6,839 nucleotides of DNA from Acidobacteriota bacterium (GTDB lineage Bacteria > Acidobacteriota > Vicinamibacteria > Vicinamibacterales > 2-12-FULL-66-21), in NCBI GenBank assembly GCA_013694845.1, contig JACDBQ010000141.1, forward strand, positions 1 to 6,839, in the 5' to 3' direction. Both the position numbers and the translations under genes were made by a program. A model generated the notes under the pieces. The model was not told the DNA's origin, did not search any database, and saw only the letters and a list, made by a program, of their open reading frames with translations. This document shows, one piece after another, positions 1 through 5,486 of this stretch (its first letter is position 1; the number at the start of each line of letters is the position of its first letter).

Positions 1-216
1 TTACAGCACCCCGGCATGGACTCGATCACGTTGGGGTGGGCGGGCGGGCTCGAGGTGGGTGACCCCCACTACTACCGTGTGCAAGGCCCCACGTTCCTCA
101 TCGAGTACGACAACACGCAGAACAACGCCAATCACATCCACTCCGTGTGGCGAGACTTCGGCAACGATTTTGGCCGCGACCTCCTGCGCGAGCACTACAA
201 GAGGGCCGTGCACTGA
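1..216 (+). CDS. DUF3500 family protein, C-terminal end (partial)
   Basis: The reading frame is open from the first base to the TGA at 214-216, so only the last 71 residues of a longer gene are present. The Met at base 16 is internal, not the start. The visible tail contains HYYRVQGPTFLIEYDNTQ followed by NNANHIHSVWRDF and DFGRDLLREHY, which I recognise as the conserved end of DUF3500 proteins. These are usually exported proteins of several hundred residues and have no established biochemical role. The conserved His, Tyr, Asp and Asn residues could suggest a binding or catalytic site, but this is not proven. The end of the protein looks intact, with no frameshift. The signal peptide and N-terminal part lie outside the window. 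The downstream DNA is degenerate, so no operon partner can be named on that side. Confidence 0.85.
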   Translation, partial: LQHPGMDSITLGWAGGLEVGDPHYYRVQGPTFLIEYDNTQNNANHIHSVWRDFGNDFGRDLLREHYKRAVH

Positions 217-271
217 GCAAGTGCTGGAGCGCAAGCCGCCGATCAAGCGCCCGCTCTGCTCACATGAAGAC

Positions 272-287
272 CTCGCCTTCGGGCGAG
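272..287. other. perfect hairpin with a UUCG loop
   Basis: CTCGCC-TTCG-GGCGAG forms a perfect 6-bp stem closed by the C(UUCG)G tetraloop, which is known to be unusually stable in RNA. It starts 56 bases after the DUF3500 stop codon and ends where resemblance to the TPR fragment begins. No T-run follows it on the plus strand, so it is not a classical intrinsic terminator. It may protect or end the DUF3500 transcript, or mark a breakpoint. A competing pairing between CTGCTC (256-261) and GAGCAG (285-290) is possible. Confidence 0.5.
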
Positions 288-625
288 CAGGGTGTCGCGC
301 TGACGCACCGGGCGCCCTTCTTTCTCGGCGTCCTCGGTTGGGCGCTCGCGACGGCGGACCGGAGCGGCGAGGCCCGGACGGTCTCGAAGTGCTGCGAGCC
401 CGACCCGCGGCTTCGCCCACCGTCGTCTCCGAGGCCTGGCTGCTCGGCGCGCTCGGGGAGATCGACGACGCCTTCGAAGTGCTCGCACGGGCAGAAGAGG
501 AGTACCAGGGCCTGCTCTGCTACACAGGGTTGCCCGGGTTCGATCCGCTCCGCGCGGACCCGAGATTCACGGCGCTCGAGCAGAGGCTGGAGCTGCCATC
601 CGCATTGAGGGGAGGCCAACCGTGA
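288..625 (+). pseudogene. C-terminal TPR fragment of a signalling-type protein, frameshifted
   Basis: Two frames together reproduce one familiar protein tail. From about 288 to 382, frame 3 reads VALTHRAPFFLGVLGWALA then DRSGEAR, a TPR helix pair. From about 383 the similarity moves to frame 2, with LEVLRARP, then WLLGALGEIDDAFEVLARA, then GLPGFDPLRADPRFTALEQR, ending at the TGA at 623-625. This is the typical C-terminus of TPR regions attached to Ser/Thr kinases, winged-helix regulators or adenylate-cyclase-type proteins in Acidobacteriota. Adding one base near 382-383 (GGTCTCGAA restored to GGTCCTCGAA) joins the two halves without a gap. Nothing upstream of about 288 continues the protein, so the N-terminal part, including any catalytic domain, is absent. 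The fragment is therefore both truncated and frameshifted. The family of the parent protein cannot be decided from the tail. Confidence 0.7.
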
Positions 626-735
626 TCGGCCCCGGCCGCTGCGCAAAACGGATCAGGCCAGGCAGACGCTGATCGGCCGCAGCCTCGCGCATTACCGCAT
701 TACCGCTGCGATCGGCGCCGGCGGCAGGGGGCGCC

Positions 736-741
736 TATAAT
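736..741 (+). promoter_or_regulatory. -10 box of a likely leaderless promoter
   Basis: A perfect TATAAT lies six bases before the ATG at 748, in the context CGCCTATAATTCCGCCATG. With the usual distance from the -10 box to the start of transcription, the RNA would begin at or next to the start codon. No Shine-Dalgarno sequence precedes the ATG, which fits a leaderless transcript. No good -35 box is seen about 17 bases upstream (CGGCGC at 713-718). The rest of the 626-747 gap holds a direct repeat of ATTACCGC (691-706) and nothing else recognisable. Confidence 0.55.
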
Positions 742-747
742 TCCGCC

Positions 748-1023
748 ATGGTGCTGTTCGATGGACTGCCGGGAGCCGAGATCATCGTCGCCGGACTCGG
801 CGATCTGGAAGCAGGCATTGAATCTGTTCCGGCGCTGCTGGTGTCCATTGGCGCGCCTCGACTGAAGCGGCTCGGCGTCGCGATTGCGCGCGTTGAAGCC
901 GATCCCGAACATCGCCTGTACCGCCTCCTGCTCCAGGACGGCGCGGACGGCGCCCACGCACGCTACAACGCCCTGGTGCGACGCCTGGTGAGCTTCGAGC
1001 CGGCGCTGGCATGCGTGGCCTAG
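748..1023 (+). CDS. 91-residue protein of unknown function, partner of a DUF6036 nucleotidyltransferase
   Basis: The gene runs from ATG at 748 to TAG at 1021-1023 and encodes a small soluble protein with no signal peptide or membrane segment. It begins MVLFDGLPGAEIIVAGLGDL and ends with RYNALVRRLVSFEPALACV. The start is supported by the TATAAT box six bases upstream. Its last 13 bases overlap the start of the nucleotidyltransferase gene at 1011, an arrangement typical of translationally coupled pairs. From memory, proteins of this kind precede DUF6036 nucleotidyltransferases in other genomes, and such pairs resemble toxin-antitoxin or abortive-infection modules. No function has been shown to my knowledge, and that role is inference. 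The gene itself appears complete, but its partner is broken, so whether it still matters is open. Confidence 0.7.
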   Translation: MVLFDGLPGAEIIVAGLGDLEAGIESVPALLVSIGAPRLKRLGVAIARVEADPEHRLYRLLLQDGADGAHARYNALVRRLVSFEPALACVA

Positions 1024-1194
1024 CCGACGAGGCGCGCATTCGGCGCTTCATGCGCGAACTCGGCCGCGCTGCGCGCCGTCCGGCGCGCATCTACCTGACG
1101 GGTGGCGCGACAGCGGTGCTCTCACACTGGCGCGACTCGACGATCGACATCGACCTCAAGCTCGTTCCCGAGGCCCTCGAAACGGCGCACGCTC
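1011..1194 (+). pseudogene. DUF6036-type nucleotidyltransferase, truncated after about 55 residues
   Basis: Translation from ATG at 1011 gives an N-terminus with the nucleotidyltransferase signature: RIYLTGGATAVLSHW at residues 27-40, with the Gly-Gly pair at 31-32, then DSTIDIDLKLVPE with the DxD metal-binding pair at Asp46 and Asp48. This matches DUF6036 proteins, relatives of the minimal/AbiEii-type nucleotidyltransferases. Similarity stops soon after LKLVPE, around base 1172-1194. The frame stays open to 1526, but only by reading the transposase DNA in the wrong frame, so residues beyond about 58 are junk. The family's usual remaining 100 or more residues are missing and I do not find them downstream of the IS remnant. 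The product probably cannot fold as an enzyme. The ATG overlaps the end of the upstream 91-residue gene by 13 bases. Confidence 0.7.
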
Positions 1195-1943
1195 ATGGAA
1201 CTGGTCCCGCGGTATCCGGGCAGACGCAAACGCCGGCTGCCCGCCACGACGCTCGAGCTCATTCGAGTGGCGCGCGTCGCCTTTCGCTACGGCGCGCCGA
1301 GGACGCAGGTCTGGTTGAAGCGCGTGCACAACCTGCACGTCAACACCCGGACGATCCAGCGCGTCTTCCGCGACTTCGGCGTGCCCGTGCTGACGAAGAC
1401 CGCCAAGCGCCGGCCGAAGCAACTGGCGCTGTTCGAGAAAGACGAGCCCGGCGACTCCGTACAGGTGGACGCAAAGATGGTGAAGCTCCAGCGGGAGGAA
1501 GGTGTTTCAGTAACCGCGATCGATGACTGCACCCGCTATCGCGTCCTGCGATTGTGTCGCCGGCAGAACCAGGCGACGAGCCTGCACTTTCTGGACGAGC
1601 TGCGCCGGGACTTGCCCTTTCCGATTCGCAGACTTCAATGCGACAACGGCAGCGAGTTCCCGCTGGCCTTCAAGCTCACCGTCGAGGCCGCGGGCATTCG
1701 CCATCAATACATGAAGCCACGACGGCCTGAGCAGAACGGAAAGTCGAACGGAGTCACCGCGTCGACGACGAGGAGTTATGGAGTCAGCACGACTTCGCGT
1801 CACGCACGGATGCCGACGCCCCCTTGGCCGACTGGGAGCGACGGTACAACCACGACCGGGTCTCGTTGGCATTGCACGGCCGCACCCCGGCCGAAAAGCT
1901 CCACGCCAAACGAGTCGCTCAACACACGGCATCCAGTAAGTAA
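1195..1943 (+). mobile_element. IS481-like transposase remnant, 5'-truncated and frameshifted
   Basis: Frame 1 from 1195 encodes the middle of a DDE transposase of the IS481/rve-integrase type. It shows LVPRYPGRRKRRLPATT and TIQRVFRDFG, then PGDSVQVDAKMV with catalytic Asp92 (codon 1468-1470), AIDDCTRYRVLRL, and RRLQCDNGSEFPLAF with catalytic Asp150 (1642-1644). KPRRPEQNGK follows and the frame is then lost at 1743. Restoring one G between 1743 and 1744 gives NGKVERSHRVDDEELW with the catalytic Glu (codon 1746-1748), then WERRYNHDRVSLALHG and RTPAEKL, ending at TAA 1941-1943 in frame 3. The repaired protein would be about 249 residues. The N-terminal helix-turn-helix region expected in the family is absent, because the sequence passes directly from the nucleotidyltransferase fragment into the transposase core. 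The element should be inactive. The Met at 1195 is only a convenient limit and the true junction lies within about 1173-1200. Terminal inverted repeats were not identified. Confidence 0.85.
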
Positions 1944-2214
1944 GCACGCGCAGCGAACGGCGAAAGTGGCAGCAGGTCGCAGGGACCAATCTTAAGTAAC
2001 CAGTACACGCCCTTCCGGCGGAGATGTCCGAAACAGCCGTATTGCGTACACGAGGACAAGGCGCCGGTTAGGGAGAGCTGAGACGGCCGGATTGCGCGTG
2101 AAGCAGCGCGTCCTTCTACTCAGCTGCGGCTGGGGAGCGGCTGCGGTGTACAAACGAAGGACCCGGGAACGGCTCCCGGGCCCTTCGGTCGACTGAGCGA
2201 GAGCGTGCTGCTGC
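1944..2214. other. gene-free stretch between the IS remnant and the receptor gene
   Basis: No plausible gene is seen on either strand. The left part may include the noncoding end of the IS element, but no terminal repeat could be paired because the other end of the element is missing. TGTCC (2025-2029) and GGACA (2054-2058) form a short inverted repeat. Two loosely similar segments, CAGCCGTATTGCGTAC near 2035 and CGGCCGGATTGCGCG near 2084, are imperfect copies. The right part contains the terminator at 2155-2187. Confidence 0.45.
2155..2187 (-). terminator. probable intrinsic terminator of the receptor gene
   Basis: The segment folds into a 14-bp stem with a 5-base loop. On the minus strand the arms are CGAAGGGCCCGGGA and TCCCGGGTCCTTCG, pairing throughout with one G-U wobble. 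It starts 27 bases after the TAG of the receptor gene and is followed on the minus strand by TTTG, a weak U-rich tail. The wobble pair works on the minus strand but would be an A-C mismatch on the plus strand, which favours the minus-strand role. Confidence 0.7.
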
Positions 2215-5200
2215 CTAGAACGTCCAGCGCACGCCGAGCTGGGTCTGCCGCCCCGGGGTGCGGGTGCGGGTGATCCGGCCGGCCGTATCATTGGGTACGC
2301 CGTTGATGAACGCCACCATATCGGGGGTGGCGAAGTTAGCCCGGTTGAAAAGGTTGAAGCTCTCCAGGCGGAACTGCAGTTTGCCGTTTCCCATCGCGAA
2401 GTTCTTGAACACCGAGAGGTCGACCGTGGCAAGTCCCGGCGAGATCACCGTGCCGCGGCCCAGCGTGCCGAAGTAGCCAAGCTGAGACGGCGTGAACTGC
2501 GAGATGTCGAACCAGCGATTCGGATCGCCGGTGACGGGATTGGGGTTGCCGCCGGGGATCAGGTCCGGCCGCAGGTCTTCATCGTCGCCGATCCGCGTCG
2601 ACTGCGCGCCGCTCTCCTCCAGAACCGACAACGGATAGCCGTCGGTGAGCGTGATGACCGAGTTCACCTGCCAGCCGGTCGCGAGAGCGCGAGCGACGCC
2701 GGTGAGATTTCTGCCAAACGGCAGCTCGTAAGCCACGTTGGCCGAGAACACCTTCCGGACGTCGTACGCCGCTGGACCTCGCTTGAGGTGCAGGTCCCAT
2801 GCGTAGATGCCGCGCTGGCTCTGCGGGAGCTCGTCGCCGCCGCTGGTCACGCCAGACCCTTCATCCTCGGCCTTGGAATAGGTGAACGTCGCACCCAACT
2901 GCAAGCCATCCGACAGGCGGCGCTGCGTGCTGAGCGACACGCCGTTGTACCAAAGCCGCGCGTTCGAGTACTGGATGCGCATCTCACCAAAATTCGGGTT
3001 GATCAAACCGGACCCGGCGGGGAAGAATTTCGGTGTGCCCTCAGCCGGCTGGGCCGGCCAGCCTTCCCAGCGCCTGAGGTTGGGAAGCGACTGCTGCCAC
3101 AGGTTGTAGCCGCGGTTACCCGTGTAGTCGAGGGTCACCGCCCAGTTGGTACCGAACTGCCGCTGCACTGTGCCGTTCCATCGGTAGTACGTCGTTTGGT
3201 CCAGGTCGTATTCCATCGACCGGATGTTTGGCCTCCCCTGGGCCCGATCGAGCTGCGTGAAGAACGCATTCGGGAAGTCGATGACGCCTCCTTCGATGCG
3301 GCCCGAGAGGTTGAATGGCGGTAACTCCTGCAGCGAGGTGCGGATGTTGTAGAGCATCGGATGCTCGTAGAACACACCGAAGCCGCCGCGAACCGACATC
3401 TTCCCTTCCTGGGGCGCCCAGACCACGCCAACGCGGGGGCTGAAGGATTTCGCGGTCGGGTTCTTGTAGAGGACGCCGACTGTCACCTGGGAGTCGTTGA
3501 AGTCGAGGAGATTCGAGACCTTGCCGTTGACCTCTCTCGGCACCGACGCGAATTCATACCGAAGTCCCAGATTCAGCGTCAGGTTCGATTTGACCCGCCA
3601 GTTGTCCTGGAAGTAAGTGCCGAGCAGATGCTGCCTGATGTCGCGCGGGGAATCGAAGCCCCCCTCCAGCAGGATGTCGAACCGTCGCGGCACGGCGCGG
3701 AGGAAGTCCGGGATACTGCGGAACTCCCATACCCCGTTGCACCCGCGGCTGCACGACACGACGTCATATCGGTAATAGGTCCACTCGCCGCCGGCGCGGA
3801 ACGAGTGGTTGCCTCGCGACACGGAGTAGCCGTCCTTCAAGGAGTAGGCGCGCTGCTGATAGAACGAGCCGTCGACGCGGTAGCCGACGGCGGACACGCC
3901 CGGCACGATAATCTCGCCCACCCGAGTGCGGTTGCTTCGGAAAACGAGGGAGCTGTAATCGACTGTGCTCGTCGGGATTTCGCCCGCCGAATTGGTGTCG
4001 CTATAGCCCAGATTCAGCTCATTGACCGAGGCGCCGGACAGCACGCTGGTGAACTTGGTGGACACGACGTGCTTCCTGCTCTGAATGCCATATGCGCTGA
4101 CATCCCCGAGGAGGCCGTAGGGCGAGCGGTTACCCTTGTCGAAGTTGTAGGTGGTAGACAGCGTGTTGTTGCTGGTGACGTTGTAGTCAATCTTGCCGAG
4201 AGCAAAATTGTTCCGGGTCGGAATGTCCTGCTGGCCCGAGATCAGGACCGTATCGCCAAAATCCTGGACGATCGTGTTGCCGTCGCCGGGCAACGGCGCC
4301 AGGTTCAGATAGGGCACGACGCTCGGGTTCACCGCGACGACCGTTCCGTTGGCGAGCCGCCCCTGCCGCGCATTGGCACTCAGCACCCTCGCCGTATCGG
4401 GAACGACCACATCGTCGCGAAGCCCTTCGTAGCTGGCAAAGAAGAACACCCTGTTCTGCCGGATGGGTCCACCCAGTGACCCGCCATACTGATGGCGATC
4501 CAACTGCGATTTCGGGCGGTTCAACTGCTCGTCGAAATAGTTTGGAGCGTCGAGTGCGTCGTTCCGGAAAAACTCGAACGCTGAACCCTTCAACGTATTC
4601 GTGCCGGACTTGGTGATGGCGCTGACGATACCGCCCGCGGCGCTGCGGTACTCGGCGGAGTAGTTGTTGGTGACGATCTGGATCTCCTGCACCGTCTCCG
4701 AGCCCATGTACGAGCCCGACGCGCCCTGCGCGTTGCCGGAAAGGTCGGCGTTCGATACGCCATCGAGCAGATACAGGTTCTGCGTGCCACGGGCGCCCGC
4801 GACGGTGAATTTGTCACCCATCCCGCTGAAGACGCCCTGGTCTCCGGAACTTGGGATCTTCACGACGCCCGGCTGCAAGAACGTCAATTGCGTCAGGTCG
4901 CGGTTCACGAGCGGCAAGTCCTCGACCTGTTTCGAGTCGATCAGGTTCGAGACCGTGGCCGACGTCGTTTCGATGAGTGGCGCCGCCCCCGTCACCGTGA
5001 CCTCCTGGGTCAGACCACCGACGACCAGGTTCATGTCGATGACGATGGTACGACCGACCGTGAGCTGGACATCCTTGCGAAGCGCCGTGCCGAATCCCTG
5101 GAGGGCGGCGCTGATCTCATAGTTACCGACCGGTAGATTCGGCGCTTCGTAGAAGCCGCGCTCGTTGGTCACAACCGAACGCGTGAGACCGGTGTCGACG

Positions 5201-5388
5201 TTCTTGATGGTGACCGTCGTGCCTGGCAGGGCGGCCTTCGTTTCGTCCAGGACGGTGCCCGAGATGGTGGCGGTCGTCAGCTGCGCCCACGCCGAAGCCG
5301 GCGCGAGCACTAGCGCGCACAACAGACCGGCCGCCGGCAGGGTCCGGCGAATCCGCCGGCCAGTTCTGCTCAGTCGGTTATCTTCCAT
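2215..5388 (-). CDS. TonB-dependent outer-membrane receptor, Oar-like, with carboxypeptidase-regulatory-like domain
   Basis: This encodes a protein of about 1,057 residues, a normal length for the large TonB-dependent, Oar-like receptors of Acidobacteriota. These take up bulky ligands such as oligosaccharides, peptides or other organic matter through the outer membrane, powered by TonB/ExbBD. The signal peptide has a basic start (RRIRRT), a hydrophobic core and a likely cut after AWA at residue 35. Residues about 40-125 form the carboxypeptidase-regulatory-like beta-sandwich (ATISGTVLDETKAALPGTTV, GFYEAPNLPVGNYEI). The plug follows at about 128-265, with TVTGAAPLIETTSATV, LIDSKQVEDLPLVNRDLTQL and NLYLLDGVSNADLSG. 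Then comes the family signature YGGSLGGPIRQNRVFFFASY (301-320) and a long beta-barrel. Near the end are LESFNLFNRANFATPD and the final strand TQLGVRWTF, with the terminal Phe expected for barrel assembly. A CSRGC pair may be a disulfide in an external loop. I chose ATG at 5386-5388 because GAGGTG lies just upstream; TTG at 5400 would add four residues and overlap that site. No frameshift is seen. The ligand cannot be read from the sequence. Confidence 0.93.
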   Translation of the reverse strand: MEDNRLSRTGRRIRRTLPAAGLLCALVLAPASAWAQLTTATISGTVLDETKAALPGTTVTIKNVDTGLTRSVVTNERGFYEAPNLPVGNYEISAALQGFGTALRKDVQLTVGRTIVIDMNLVVGGLTQEVTVTGAAPLIETTSATVSNLIDSKQVEDLPLVNRDLTQLTFLQPGVVKIPSSGDQGVFSGMGDKFTVAGARGTQNLYLLDGVSNADLSGNAQGASGSYMGSETVQEIQIVTNNYSAEYRSAAGGIVSAITKSGTNTLKGSAFEFFRNDALDAPNYFDEQLNRPKSQLDRHQYGGSLGGPIRQNRVFFFASYEGLRDDVVVPDTARVLSANARQGRLANGTVVAVNPSVVPYLNLAPLPGDGNTIVQDFGDTVLISGQQDIPTRNNFALGKIDYNVTSNNTLSTTYNFDKGNRSPYGLLGDVSAYGIQSRKHVVSTKFTSVLSGASVNELNLGYSDTNSAGEIPTSTVDYSSLVFRSNRTRVGEIIVPGVSAVGYRVDGSFYQQRAYSLKDGYSVSRGNHSFRAGGEWTYYRYDVVSCSRGCNGVWEFRSIPDFLRAVPRRFDILLEGGFDSPRDIRQHLLGTYFQDNWRVKSNLTLNLGLRYEFASVPREVNGKVSNLLDFNDSQVTVGVLYKNPTAKSFSPRVGVVWAPQEGKMSVRGGFGVFYEHPMLYNIRTSLQELPPFNLSGRIEGGVIDFPNAFFTQLDRAQGRPNIRSMEYDLDQTTYYRWNGTVQRQFGTNWAVTLDYTGNRGYNLWQQSLPNLRRWEGWPAQPAEGTPKFFPAGSGLINPNFGEMRIQYSNARLWYNGVSLSTQRRLSDGLQLGATFTYSKAEDEGSGVTSGGDELPQSQRGIYAWDLHLKRGPAAYDVRKVFSANVAYELPFGRNLTGVARALATGWQVNSVITLTDGYPLSVLEESGAQSTRIGDDEDLRPDLIPGGNPNPVTGDPNRWFDISQFTPSQLGYFGTLGRGTVISPGLATVDLSVFKNFAMGNGKLQFRLESFNLFNRANFATPDMVAFINGVPNDTAGRITRTRTPGRQTQLGVRWTF

Positions 5389-5392
5389 ATGA

Positions 5393-5398
5393 CACCTC
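5393..5398 (-). promoter_or_regulatory. ribosome binding site deciding the receptor start
   Basis: On the minus strand GAGGTG is followed by four bases (TCAT) and then ATG at 5388. This good Shine-Dalgarno match supports the ATG over the in-frame TTG at 5400, which would itself overlap the site. Confidence 0.7.
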
Positions 5399-5447
5399 AA
5401 CGCTACCGAGTTTGTCTGTCACTACCCGACGTGTCTCGTTCTCGTGG

Positions 5448-5469
5448 CCGGAAGCGCCGCCGCTCCCGG
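5448..5469 (-). other. intergenic hairpin between the two minus-strand genes
   Basis: On the minus strand CCGGGAGCG and CGCTTCCGG pair over 9 bp with one G-U wobble and a 4-base loop (GCGG). The hairpin starts 18 bases after the stop of the upstream gene. No U-tract follows, so it is a weak candidate for a terminator. It could instead be a processing or stability element in a shared transcript. No convincing -35/-10 pair is seen in the gap (5389-5486). Confidence 0.35.
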
Positions 5470-5486
5470 AAAACGACCCTTGGTGA

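Noticed and set aside
1..646. Minus-strand open frames opposite the DUF3500 end and the TPR fragment
   Set aside because: They are Arg-rich translations with no recognisable motif and lie opposite sequences with clear family resemblance.
691..706. Direct repeat ATTACCGC x2 as a possible target-site duplication or CRISPR-like unit
   Set aside because: The copies are adjacent with no element between them and there are only two, so there is no support for an insertion or an array.
1011..1526. A complete 171-residue nucleotidyltransferase
   Set aside because: Similarity to the family ends near residue 55. The rest is the IS sequence in a non-coding frame, rich in Arg, Ala and Pro.
1102..1995. 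A 297-codon frame read as one transposase
   Set aside because: Its first 31 codons are nucleotidyltransferase DNA in the wrong frame and everything after 1743 is out of frame with the conserved transposase end. Only the middle part is real.
2025..2058. TGTCC/GGACA inverted repeat as the terminal repeats of a small element
   Set aside because: Five-base arms 24 bases apart are too short to rely on. No flanking duplication was seen and the partner end of the IS is missing.
3361..4479. A 372-codon open frame on the plus strand inside the receptor gene
   Set aside because: It lies fully antisense to a well-supported receptor. Its translation resembles no family and is the usual by-product of GC-rich codon use on the opposite strand.
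4590..4817. Short minus-strand frame within the receptor gene, read in another frame
   Set aside because: It overlaps the plug domain of the receptor on the same strand in a shifted frame and encodes an Arg/Ala/Ser-rich string with no family features.
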